A DNA stretch of 64,000 nt from Lacrimispora xylanisolvens (GTDB lineage: Bacteria; Bacillota; Clostridia; Lachnospirales; Lachnospiraceae): positions 4,887,501 through 4,951,500 of the forward strand of contig CP070896.1 of assembly GCA_017084465.1 (NCBI GenBank). The letters are read 5' to 3'. The number at the start of each line of letters is the position of its first letter. Position 1 is the stretch's first letter. The notes under the pieces are model-generated. The model did not search any database, was not told the origin of the DNA, and saw only the letters and a list, made by a program, of their open reading frames with translations. Both the position numbers and the translations under genes were made by a program. Below, one piece after another: positions 17,947 through 27,195 of this stretch.

Positions 17947-19628
17947 TTGAAAAAGTAAATTCCGGTGCAGGACTAAATTCCACCACCCTTTAAAAGTTGT
18001 CATAAATGGTAGAGGTTTTCGCGCACTATTTTAAGATTTCTGCTATAATTAAGCTAACTTCTTACAAAAATCCATGTTTTAGGGCAGAGAAAACAGGCCA
18101 CTGGAGTTTCGTGTGCTAGACTAAATTCCACCGGCCACATTCAAAAAATGTGAAAAGTTTACTTCCAGTCCGACAGCAGATTTAAGTAAGTTAGTTAACG
18201 GTTGTAGCGAATCAGCTTAGGTGTCAGATTGACCTCGTCAGGGACAATGCGCCTAAGCTGAAGTGCTTTTAAAGTGTCTTCGCCAAATGATTCTAGAGCC
18301 AGATTATATGGTGTTTCACCACCCAGACTCTCCCGCGGTGTGGAATTGATATGATTAACAATCAGATTCACGTCCCATTGAGTTAGAAATTCAAAGCTGG
18401 TTCCTTTTGGAAGCACCATGCGAAGCATGGTATGGACATTTTCTACGCCCCTTCTGACCGCTACGCATTGGATCACAGTAGTAGAGATTACAGCGCTGAA
18501 TTTCATTGATCCCAGTCTCCAGACTTACAGGATCACCAAATTCGAGCCACGGTCAGTTAATACGTATTCGAATAAGGAAACGAATTCATAGGTTCCCAGT
18601 CGTTTCTCAAGATGGTCAAATACAAGCCTTACGGCGCCTTTGGTGCATCGGTTCATCAGGAATGCAAGAAAAAGTTTTTTTCCTTGGTAAAGTAGAACGT
18701 CAGCAGAGTCTTTTAGATTCACGGGAAGAATGAACCGTGTCCATTTCTGCAAAGTATTCAAGGTCCAAAGACTGAAAATCAGGATAGGTTCTGTTGACAA
18801 AAACAGAGCGATCTGTGATCTGTGTCTTGTGGCATTTACGTGGTTTGAACTTAGGTTTACGCTTTAAATCTACATTTCTGGCGGAGAACAGACCCTTGTC
18901 AATGTAGGTATAGATTGTGCGGACAGACATATCCAGTTCCGGATGATTTACGGAGATCTGATAGGGAGACTGCCCTGCTCAATTAGAGGAGTAACAATCA
19001 TATCTTTTTGATGTAGTTCGTGCTTTGTCATGCAGATACCATTTCTGGAATTGGTGAGCAGCTCACGATATTTGCGGTCGGCAAACCGTGCATTGTATGT
19101 GTATTTGTGAGCAATGGTACAGTGAGAGATTTTCTTGTCACAGCCATTGCAAACGTGGGGAGCTTTATCCAGTCGTGAACAGCGTTCCTTCACAAAATCC
19201 CGGCAGGTTTGATTACAGGTCGGACAGGAAGTGCATTTGACACCGCATGCAAGAATCTTTCTGCAGACATTTACTTTTCGACAGCTAAACCTGTGAATGC
19301 AGAAGTTCTTGGCATTGTAAAGGTGCCTTTATGATACCAGTCAGAGGAACGCCTGGCCTTGACCTCCTTAGAGATGGTGGTCGGATCTTTACATAGGTAT
19401 TTTGCGATATCTTTAAATGTATGATTTTGATTTAAATAGTTCTCAATAAAAACACGATCCTTCAGAGTGAGGTGCTTCTGGTTACCAGGAATATATTTAC
19501 TCATAAAATCTCCTTCTACTGCTGTCAGAAGGAGTTATAAAGATATCATGTATGTATGAAAGAGTAAATATAAACTGTGCAGAGGTAAACTCTACCAGAG
19601 TAAATGGGGGTGGAATTTACTTTTTCAA
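17947..19628 (-). mobile_element. IS30-family element, decayed
   Basis: Inverted ends TTGAAAAAGTAAATTCC (17947-17963) and GGAATTTACTTTTTCAA (19612-19628) enclose a broken IS30-type transposase gene on the minus strand. Further copies of the motif ACTAAATTCCACC occur inside the left end (17971-17984 and 18119-18132), as often found near IS30 transposase binding sites. No clear short target duplication was found. Confidence 0.75.
18195..19504 (-). pseudogene. IS30-family transposase, multiply frameshifted
   Basis: Five short frames on the minus strand together read as one transposase. 19504-19271 gives LTLKDRVFIENYLNQNHTFK (helix-turn-helix domain with TTISKEVK). 19193-18948 gives CNGCDKKISHCT. 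18930-18700 gives MSVRTIYTYIDKGLFSARN and YFAEMDTVHSSR (the first catalytic Asp). 18800-18525 gives LFEYVLTDRGSN (second Asp). 18506-18195 gives LIVNHINSTPRESLGGETPY, the end of the DDE domain. At least four shifts are needed, so the gene is inactive as written. Confidence 0.85.
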
Positions 19629-19833
19629 TTTTCGAACAGGAATACACAGAATTTTTGTGATGGTCTATTTTAATAAAAAGTGATAAAATATTCTACGTAA
19701 ATTACATGCATAAGGAAGCGGAGAAATAGTGGAAGAGGGTATGGAGAGACGAATTACACTTCCCTTGTTTTAATAGATTCATTGATTACGTAACTGATTG
19801 ACAGAACAAGAGATAAGGAGTTCAATAAGGAAG

Positions 19834-20382
19834 ATGGAGATAATGATAAACGTTGAGTTATTTCACTCATTAGAAGCTGAAAAGATCAGTTTTAAGGCGT
19901 TAAGTATGAACCATGTTCAGGCCATACATAGCTATGCATCGGATAAGGAAGTATCACGATTTATTGGTTGGAATTTAATGAGTTCAATAGATGAAACCAG
20001 ACAGCATGTAAAAACAATGTTAGAACGTGAGTCCGCCGGTACGCATCTCTATGCCTCCGTTGCTATTAAATCAACAGGGGAGATCATCGGGACAGCCATG
20101 CTATTTAATTTTGACGAGGTAGCAAACCAAGCGGAAATTGGTTATGTATTTCACCGGGATCATTGGGGTAAGGGTTACGGCTCAGAGTGTGTTGAACTGA
20201 TCTGCAATTTTGCTTTCGAAACATTGAAACTGCATAAACTTCATGCGAGTGTTGCAGATGCCAATATTGGTTCTGCTCGGATATTAATTAAGAATGGATT
20301 TGAGCTGGAAGGCCGGCTAAAAGATAACTATTATGTAGATGGTAAGTATTACGATGCCTTACAGTTGGGTAAAATTCAATAA
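19834..20382 (+). CDS. GNAT-family N-acetyltransferase (RimJ/RimL type)
   Basis: A ~182-residue acetyltransferase. A TTG at 19798 is possible, but AAGGAG at 19814-19819 suits ATG 19834 and GGAAG suits ATG 19843, so the start is uncertain by a few codons. The fold is shown by ISFKALSMNHVQAI, EIGYVFHRDHWGKGYGSEC (the acetyl-CoA pyrophosphate loop, R/Q-x-x-G-x-G/A) and ARILIKNGFELEGRLKDNYY, typical of RimJ/L enzymes that acetylate protein N-termini or small amines. The substrate cannot be told. It is probably cotranscribed with the oxidoreductase 32 bases downstream. Confidence 0.8.
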   Translation: MEIMINVELFHSLEAEKISFKALSMNHVQAIHSYASDKEVSRFIGWNLMSSIDETRQHVKTMLERESAGTHLYASVAIKSTGEIIGTAMLFNFDEVANQAEIGYVFHRDHWGKGYGSECVELICNFAFETLKLHKLHASVADANIGSARILIKNGFELEGRLKDNYYVDGKYYDALQLGKIQ

Positions 20383-20414
20383 ATTTTGTTATTTAATAAT
20401 CTAAGGAGGACCCA

Positions 20415-21479
20415 ATGACTAAAATTAGATATGCTATAATAGGAAATGGATTCCGGGCGATGGCTTTTTTAAGAATAGGCCTAGTTCTATCAGCACAATT
20501 TGAAGTAACATCTGTTCTCTTTCGAAATAAAGAGAAAGCAGCCGAATTTTCCCAAACCCATTCGGTTCCAACAGCTTTGACCATAAAGGAATGCTTATCT
20601 ACGAATCCTGATTTTGTGGTGATAGCCATTGGAAGGGATGGCAATCCTGAGATGATAAAACAGTTAATGCCTTATGGCATTCCAATGCTAGTGGAGACAC
20701 CGCCTGCCATGACCTTAAATGACCTTCATTCCCTGTGGGACACTTCTATCAAACAAGATGCCAAGATTCAAATTGCGGAACAGTATTTTTTACAGCCGCT
20801 TTATGAGGCGAAATTAAAGGCTCTGAAAAAAGGAATATTAGGCGAGGTTCATAACTTATCCATATCCTGGGCTCATGACTATCACGGTGTCAGCTTAATT
20901 CGAAAACTGTTAGGAGTTGGATTTGAAAAAGCCCAGATAATTGGTAAAAACTATCAATTTCCTGTGACGGTCACCGACTCCAGAGATGGAATTAAGACGG
21001 AAGGAGAGGTCGTCATTGCTGACCGGTCAAGATACAACATAGAATTTGAAAGCGGAAAAGTAGCTTTTTATGATTTTGCGTCTAATGTACAATACCGTTC
21101 CAAAATCCGAACCCGTCATCTAAATATACAGGGGGTTCGTGGGGAAATGGATGATGATATAGTACGCAGCTTGACCAAAGATAACCAGCCCTTAGTTCAA
21201 ACCTTTCAGGTTACCCAGGACATTAATACATTGTCTACTTATTCCATTAATCTTGGAGGAGAATGTCTGTATCGTAATCCTTTTGCAAGGGAACGGCTTA
21301 CGGATGATGAAGTAGCCATGTTACGCTGTCTCCTTGGAATGAAAGAATATCTATTGACTGGTAACAGTTTTTATTCCTTTGCAGAGGGCTGCCAGGATAA
21401 CTATTTTTTCTTACTGATGCAGGAAGCTCTAAAGCAGCCGTATGCAGCCATAAAAACAGAAGTTCAACCATGGAATTAA
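20415..21479 (+). CDS. Gfo/Idh/MocA-family NAD(P)-dependent oxidoreductase
   Basis: A 354-residue protein with AAGGAGG before ATG. The N-terminus is a Rossmann fold (KIRYAIIGNGFRAMAFLR), with the family's VETPPAMTL in place of the more usual EKP motif. The EKP lysine, which often takes part in catalysis, is absent. The C-terminal domain holds ISWAHDYHGVSLIRKLLGVG, where a His may bind substrate. Members oxidise or reduce sugars or related compounds. With the EKP Lys missing, the substrate and even the activity are uncertain. Confidence 0.75.
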   Translation: MTKIRYAIIGNGFRAMAFLRIGLVLSAQFEVTSVLFRNKEKAAEFSQTHSVPTALTIKECLSTNPDFVVIAIGRDGNPEMIKQLMPYGIPMLVETPPAMTLNDLHSLWDTSIKQDAKIQIAEQYFLQPLYEAKLKALKKGILGEVHNLSISWAHDYHGVSLIRKLLGVGFEKAQIIGKNYQFPVTVTDSRDGIKTEGEVVIADRSRYNIEFESGKVAFYDFASNVQYRSKIRTRHLNIQGVRGEMDDDIVRSLTKDNQPLVQTFQVTQDINTLSTYSINLGGECLYRNPFARERLTDDEVAMLRCLLGMKEYLLTGNSFYSFAEGCQDNYFFLLMQEALKQPYAAIKTEVQPWN

Positions 21480-21663
21480 GTTCAGCCAGAAAGCTCAATA
21501 CAATTAATTTTCTGTTAATAAGGGGGCGGGATTCTTTGGAATTCCGCTCTGATACTCTTAAACTTACCCCTTTTCCGTCTTTGAAACATTGTTAAGGATT
21601 CGAATTTTTCATTTTCATATTTTATCCTTTCTCTTTAAGATCATAATCCTATTAAATTTATTA

Positions 21664-23243
21664 CTAATTCAGGAATCCCCTTACATTAAATGTTACCAAG
21701 CTATAATACAAAAGAGCGGTGATGGCGGCTACAACCAAGGTGGCAGCTACGGTAATAAGCAGGCTCTGCACAGGAAATACAAAAATCAATGCAGCAGGAG
21801 CGGCTATCGCTACAAAACCAGTCAGCATGGTCACCATCACTGACATGGACTGCTTCACCGCCTGCTGAGGGCTCTGCCAGTCATACTTGGGGAATCGAAG
21901 ATTTACAAACAGACCGGCCACCGCAATAAACACTGCATAGACTGCAGGGGTTACAAAAAGCATCAGGGTGGACAGGAAACTGAGGGGAAGAGTTATGGCA
22001 AGCGCCAGGTCGCTGATGACAATCGAGGGAAGCAGGACCGTTAAATTCACCAGAATTTTGGTATCAAAAATCGCCTTGGTGCTAACCGGAAGAGAACTCA
22101 AAATCCAGCGGTTCCTCCCTTCCATATTAAGGGACGCTGCAGTGGTGGAAGACATTACAACAAACAATGCTGGAAAAAAGGGGGCCATATACTGCAGTAT
22201 TCCTTGTAGCCCTGGCAGTTCCAGCATGACCGCAAGCTGTTCTGTGCCGTAAATTATGAGACCCAGGACAGAAGCCACCATCAGTACTGCGCCAATACAA
22301 GTGTTGATCAGATAAATAGGATAGGAGATCAGCAGCTTTAATTCTCTGCGATAGAGTGCTTTGTTTGCTGAAACAGTGGTCAGAGTAGTGACGTGATAGA
22401 CTGCGTGGTTATGTCGTGCAAACAGGGCGGTATTGATCCTTGTGTACACCTTGGAAAGAAGAAATACGAAGAGGATAGCTGCAGCGGCTGACAGTAGAGC
22501 AAATGAAATTAATGCCCAAACATCTCTTTCCCACAGGGCGGCAGTGACCAGTGCTGCTGGCGGATAAAACGCCCGATTGCCTGCCCAAGCTGGGCACTTA
22601 AATCAGCCAGAAAATCCCCGTTTACTGACTGCATGCAAAAGGAAAGTGCCATTACTCCGATGATTGCTCCAAAGTTGAGGAGAATAACCATTAAATTCTT
22701 GTGACGGAACCGAACGCTGATTGCAGTGATTAGTGCTCCAATCGTCATGGCTGCAATCATAGGAAGCAACGGAGCCAAAAGCCAAATGACCAATGCAGAC
22801 AGCCAGAGTAAGGCCGGGGAACCGCTTTCTCTCATAAAAACCACCATAGCTGGAAGAAAAACCAGACCGCCAAAGAGCAGGTTACTCAGATAAACTGTCA
22901 GCAATCGGCTGGCAATGACTGCAGACCGATGGACAGGCAGGGACATGATCATGTCATAATCAGAAAAACCGAACAGCGTGCCACTGCTGCGAATCAGAGT
23001 GAAAAACATGGTAACGATAGAAAACAGAACTATAATCATGGCAGGCACCAGTTTCACCAGCCCAATGTAGGCGTATCCCAATGCTATCGTATAACTATAG
23101 AATACAATCATAAGTCCTGCCATCAGGGCCACTAACCCCATACCGGCTACCCGAAGTCGAGACTTGGTATCCCCTGCATGGACTAATTTGTTGACGCCAA
23201 AGAAACCTAATAACTGGATTTTGGTGAGCAGAAACACTTTATT
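21664..23243 (-). pseudogene. ABC transporter permease (ABC-2 like), one frameshift
   Basis: ATG at 23243 overlaps the stop of the ATPase gene (ATGAATAA), so it starts MNKVFLLTKIQLLGFFG. The first frame ends near 22509. The coding continues from about 22560 in a second frame (PAALVTAALWERDVWALIS, VYTRINTALFARHN) down to 21664. The break lies near the T run of GCGTTTTATCC. The restored protein would be ~525 residues with about twelve membrane helices, in the style of YkoC/NatB-like exporters of 'putative ABC exporter' type. The substrate is unknown. Confidence 0.75.
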
Positions 23244-23956
23244 CATTGTCCAGCACCTCCAGGAATGCGTCTTCCAGACTGGAGTCTCCCCGCACATCTT
23301 CGGTGTTGCCGCAGGCAATCAACCTGCCACCTTTAATAATTCCGATGTGGGTGCACAGCTTTTCCGCTACGTCCAGCACATGGGTGGAAAAGAAGATGGC
23401 GCCCCTTATCACACATTTCCTTCATCATTTCCTTCAGATGAAAGGCTGCTGATGGATCCAGTCCTACAAAGGGTTCATCCAGTACCAGCAGTCTGGGCTC
23501 GTGTAAAAAAGCTGAGATGAGAGCCAGTTTTTGTTTCATTCCGTGAGAGTAAGAGCCGATTAAATCTCCCAGATTGGAGGTTAGCTCCAGCCGTCCGGCA
23601 TATTCGGCAATTCGTGCCTCCCGTTCTAGCTTTCCTACGCCGAAAATATCGGCAATGAAGGACAGGTATTGGATGCCGGTCAGGTATTCGTAAAGATCTG
23701 GGTTATCCGGCAGGTAGGCGATGACCTGCTTACAGGCCAGAGGCTGGTCCAGAAGGGAATGGCCATCAACTATAATATTGCCTTGTTCAAAGTCCAGTAT
23801 CCCTACGGCGGAGCGGAGGGTGGTGGTCTTGCCCGCGCCGTTATGTCCGATAAAACCAAAGAGATCACCTTCGTTAATACTGAGACTTAAGTCATCCACC
23901 GCTTTTTTAGTTCCATAAGTCTTGGTCAGGTGTTCTATTCGCAGAATTTCACTCAT
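23236..23956 (-). pseudogene. ABC transporter ATP-binding protein, one frameshift near the 3' end
   Basis: The protein starts MSEILRIEHLTKTYGTKKAV and has Walker A GHNGAGKTT, signature SYSHGMKQKLALI and Walker B LLVLDEPFVGLD. After CDKG the frame is lost at a G4 run near 23400. With one G removed the reading continues as GAIFFSTHVLDVAEKLCTH and ends LEVLDNE, restoring the H-loop. The true length is ~240 residues. It lies between its regulator (23956, 1-base overlap) and the permease (8-base overlap), a tight three-gene operon. Confidence 0.82.
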
Positions 23957-24519
23957 TACTTTTCTCCTCCTTCTTTGGGTGGTGTAATGACAATCGCCAG
24001 GGAATGTATTTTTCTGCCGGGTTTTACTGCCTGCTCCGGCGTGCGGTAAGGTGCTATCAGTTCTCCTATTTTGATCATTAATTCTTCCAACTCCTCCAGA
24101 TTTACTGCAATGGGACCGGTGGAAAAGCCTGATCCGTCCTTTAAGATATTAATGTCATCACGGGCGGCATAATCAGCAAATTCTCGCAGGAGAGCAGCCG
24201 AAAACTGAGCAAACAGATTCAAATAGACATCTCCCTGGTTTTCTTCCAATAGCCGGGAAATGTCCTGGGCCGGGGGGCTGGCCATAGCATAGACCTTTTC
24301 TACCACTGCCCTTACAGGCCGTTCCTCCGCTACGCGCAGCACATTGTTTTCCACCATCTTTCCCAGGTGCCGGTACAGGGTGGCCTGAGGAATGTCAGTC
24401 AGAGTCTTTGCCAACTGTTTAGCAGTGGCAGTTTCTTTTTCTGTAATTTCCATAATGATTCTGCTGTCAATCGGGTCTACAAAGCAGGATATCAGAGCTT
24501 TCATTGTTTTTTGGTTCAT
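23956..24519 (-). CDS. Winged-helix (ArsR-like) transcriptional regulator
   Basis: A 187-residue protein with AGGAGGCG before ATG. The N-terminal ~90 residues form a winged helix: SRIIMEITEKETATAKQLAK, then IPQATLYRHLGKMVENNVLR (recognition helix). The C-terminal part (~90 residues) is a helical effector or dimer domain containing a proline-rich joint (ASPPAQDIS). It is the first gene of the ABC operon and very probably controls it through the palindrome at 24571-24586. Similar regulators head bacitracin/lantibiotic-type exporter operons, but the signal is unknown. Confidence 0.78.
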   Translation of the reverse strand: MNQKTMKALISCFVDPIDSRIIMEITEKETATAKQLAKTLTDIPQATLYRHLGKMVENNVLRVAEERPVRAVVEKVYAMASPPAQDISRLLEENQGDVYLNLFAQFSAALLREFADYAARDDINILKDGSGFSTGPIAVNLEELEELMIKIGELIAPYRTPEQAVKPGRKIHSLAIVITPPKEGGEK

Positions 24520-24570
24520 GTTGCGCCTCCTAATGTTATCAGCTTCTATAATAGTATCATATTAATAATG

Positions 24571-24586
24571 TTATCACAAGTGATAA
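24571..24586. promoter_or_regulatory. Palindromic operator for the ABC operon regulator
   Basis: TTATCACAAGTGATAA is a perfect 16-base palindrome ~52 bases upstream of the regulator start. On the minus strand it overlaps a possible -35 (TTGTGA), 17 bases from TACTAT. A half-site TTATCA recurs at 24535-24540. This suits negative autoregulation. Confidence 0.6.
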
Positions 24587-24945
24587 TATATGGATAAAAA
24601 AGTTAGATTTGTTTGTTTATATGCTAAAATCTCCTACATTTGCATTTTGGAAATGTACCTTTTTTATTATGCTATATTTGGAAGATTATGGAAAAAATGT
24701 ATCAAAGTTCTATAATTGTCAAAGGTTATAAGAATTTGTTGCATTATTTTTTACAAATACAATATAATAGATTTGTAGATAATTGTAGTAGTTTTTTGTA
24801 AATAATTGCAGTAATTTTCTTCTCTCTACCTTTATATTGGATGTAAGTATGAAAGGAGGTTTTATACATACAAATTCAGGAAGAGAAAAGTTAACAGAAA
24901 TAGAGCGGATATTGAACACTTACTTTATTGAAAGGGATGATTATA
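24587..24945 (+). promoter_or_regulatory. Intergenic region with chemoreceptor promoter
   Basis: AT-rich region without a convincing gene. A likely promoter is TTGCAT (24742-24747), 18 bases before TATAAT (24766-24771). Downstream, imperfect repeats GATAATTGTAGTAGTTTTTT and AATAATTGCAGTAATTTT (about 24778-24817) lie in the leader. The ribosome site AAAGGG (24931-24936) fixes the receptor start at ATG 24946. Confidence 0.45.
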
Positions 24946-27075
24946 ATGATGAAAAAAATGAACTTCAGTTTGAAGGTAAAGCTTAGTATAATTATTTTGT
25001 TATTTTCATTGTGTCCATTAATCTTGGTTTCTGCAATATTTATAAATTTTACGAGTAAAAGTATATTGTCTGAACAAGAGAAAGCATCCGATAAGCAGCT
25101 TGAGATGTTTAATAGCAATATTGATTCAATCATTGAAGAATTAATGAATAATACAAGTGGTTTTGCAAATGAAGCGGTAATAAAACAGGCAGATGGATCT
25201 CTGACAAGTTATGTAAATAACAATGGAAAAACCCAGATGACCCCTAGTAAAAATGGAAAAGTGGAACAGGAAATTTTTCAGCGATTTAAAGAATTTGGAG
25301 AAACACATCCGAATTATCAATATGTATATATGGGTGTGGAATCGGGTGGATATGTACAATATCCAGAAGGGAATATGGAAGGCCCTTTTGATCCGCGGCA
25401 GAGACCATGGTACCCCATTGCCATTAATAATCCAGATAAAGCAGTGTTAGGAGAACCTTACTACTTTGCAACGGATAATATTGTTATTTTAGGTGCTTCT
25501 CAAGCTTTGAAAGATGCCAGCGGAAAAGTAATTGGCGTTGTTGCATTGGATATGAGTCTGGATAAGATTACAGAGATGGTTGACAAGGCGGGGAAAGATA
25601 CAAAAGGACATTTTATCATTGTTGATGATAGCGGAACGATTATTGCAGATCCAAGTAACAGTGATAATAATTTTAAAAATGTATCGGATACATATGGAGG
25701 CGAATTAAGTAATCTTATTTTATCAGGTGCGGATTTCAATGAAGTGAAAGTGAATAATAAAGCTTATTTAATCAGGTCTATAAAAAGTGAGATGACAAAT
25801 TGGCGGTATGTAGCGCTTCTTGATAAGGCTGATATCCTTAGCCCTATTACAAGTTTAATTAAGTTAGAAATGATGATTATTTCTATTGTATCTTTAATAG
25901 CTATTTTGTTTGGCATATTTACAAGCCTGAAAATTTCAAAACCAATAAAGGAAGTATCCGAAGCTGCCAATAAAATAGCCGGAGGAGATTTCTATGTTCA
26001 ATTACAAACAAAAGCAAGTGGCGAAGTAGGAGAACTGATTGATTCATTTAAACGGATAGGCATAACTCTAGTTGATTATAAAGAGTATATTCAAGAGATC
26101 GCTCATATTTTGAATCAAATTGCAGAGGGAAATTTATGCTTTGAATTGAAACAGGAGTATATAGGAGAGTTTTCAAAAATAAAGGATTCCCTTCTCAATA
26201 TTTCAGAGAATCTTTCCCTGACTATTGAACATGTTAAGACATCATCAGAACAAATTGCAATGGCTTCCAATCAGGTATCATCGGGAGCACAATCACTTGC
26301 TCAGGGAACAACGGAGCAAGCAAGCAGTATTGAGGAGTTTTCAGCAATGATAGCTGATATTTCACAGCAAATAAAGAATACTGCAAACAATGCTGATTTG
26401 GCGAACAGAGAAGTTGTGTCTACTTCTGATGAGGTTATCAATAGTAATAGTCAAATGCAGGAAATGAAACAGGCTATGAATAATATCAATGCAAAATCAG
26501 CAGAAATCAGTAAAATCATTAAAACGATTGAGGATATTGCATTCCAAACAAATATTTTGGCACTAAATGCGGCTGTTGAAGCGGCGAGAGCTGGTTCTGC
26601 TGGAAAAGGATTTGCTGTTGTTGCGGATGAAGTCCGTAATCTGGCTCAGAAATCAGCAGATGCGGCAAAAAACACTACTATGCTCATTGAAGAAACAGTA
26701 CAAGCAGTTGAACGGGGATCTGAGATTGTTGAAATCACTGCACAGTCAATGACAAATGTTGTGACAGGATCAGATCAGGTGCGAGAGTTTGTTAATGATA
26801 TTGCCCGTACTTCGAAAGAACAATCTGATGCAGTGTCTCAGATATTAATAGGGGTGGAACAAATATCTTCTGTTATTCAAAGCAATAGTGCAACTGCAGA
26901 AGAAAGTGCAGCAGCAAGTGAGGAGCTTAGTGGTCAGGCTGATTTGTTGAAGCAGAATGTGGAACAATTTCAAACCCGAGAAGATGTTAACATTCATTTA
27001 AATAAGTCCGTAAGGACACAGAATCATACGATACAAACAAGCCAGTATCGTATGGAGGATGAATATAAATATTAG
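24946..27075 (+). CDS. Methyl-accepting chemotaxis protein with Cache sensor
   Basis: A 709-residue transmembrane receptor. TM1 is at residues ~9-30, an outer dCache-type sensor at ~35-285 (contains YVYMGVESGGYVQYPEG, RPWYPIAINNPDKAV and VVALDMSLDKI, all typical of dCache_1), TM2 at ~306-325, HAMP at ~326-380, and a cytoplasmic signalling domain at ~430-680. The tip hairpin reads IAFQTNILALNAAVEAARAG and FAVVADEVRNLAQKSADAAK, the site that binds CheA/CheW. dCache_1 receptors usually sense amino acids or other small organic compounds. No chemotaxis partner gene is nearby. It appears intact and monocistronic. Confidence 0.92.
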   Translation: MMKKMNFSLKVKLSIIILLFSLCPLILVSAIFINFTSKSILSEQEKASDKQLEMFNSNIDSIIEELMNNTSGFANEAVIKQADGSLTSYVNNNGKTQMTPSKNGKVEQEIFQRFKEFGETHPNYQYVYMGVESGGYVQYPEGNMEGPFDPRQRPWYPIAINNPDKAVLGEPYYFATDNIVILGASQALKDASGKVIGVVALDMSLDKITEMVDKAGKDTKGHFIIVDDSGTIIADPSNSDNNFKNVSDTYGGELSNLILSGADFNEVKVNNKAYLIRSIKSEMTNWRYVALLDKADILSPITSLIKLEMMIISIVSLIAILFGIFTSLKISKPIKEVSEAANKIAGGDFYVQLQTKASGEVGELIDSFKRIGITLVDYKEYIQEIAHILNQIAEGNLCFELKQEYIGEFSKIKDSLLNISENLSLTIEHVKTSSEQIAMASNQVSSGAQSLAQGTTEQASSIEEFSAMIADISQQIKNTANNADLANREVVSTSDEVINSNSQMQEMKQAMNNINAKSAEISKIIKTIEDIAFQTNILALNAAVEAARAGSAGKGFAVVADEVRNLAQKSADAAKNTTMLIEETVQAVERGSEIVEITAQSMTNVVTGSDQVREFVNDIARTSKEQSDAVSQILIGVEQISSVIQSNSATAEESAAASEELSGQADLLKQNVEQFQTREDVNIHLNKSVRTQNHTIQTSQYRMEDEYKY

Positions 27076-27114
27076 AAGATTCTCAGTTAATTAAGTAAAT
27101 ATAGGTTTAATAAA

Positions 27115-27174
27115 GAAAAACAGGAAAATCCTTTCTCCCATAATTAAGTGGGATAGACGATTTTCCTGTTTTTA
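27115..27174. terminator. Bidirectional terminator between chemoreceptor and YesN-like gene
   Basis: AAAAACAGGAAAATC (27116-27130) pairs with GATTTTCCTGTTTTT (27159-27173). A-runs and T-runs on both sides suit convergent genes. Confidence 0.85.
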
Positions 27175-27195
27175 TTAAACAATTAGTGGCTAATA

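Noticed and set aside
22603..23520. Several plus-strand frames across the ABC operon (22929-23135, 23164-23520, 23246-23452)
   Set aside because: They run against conserved ABC ATPase and permease coding and show no protein features of their own.
24849..24986. A 45-codon frame (MKGGFIHTNSGREKLTEIER...) in the leader of the chemoreceptor, overlapping its start
   Set aside because: No ribosome site before its ATG and it overlaps the receptor's N-terminal coding in another frame. It may be a chance frame, and I have no evidence for a leader peptide.
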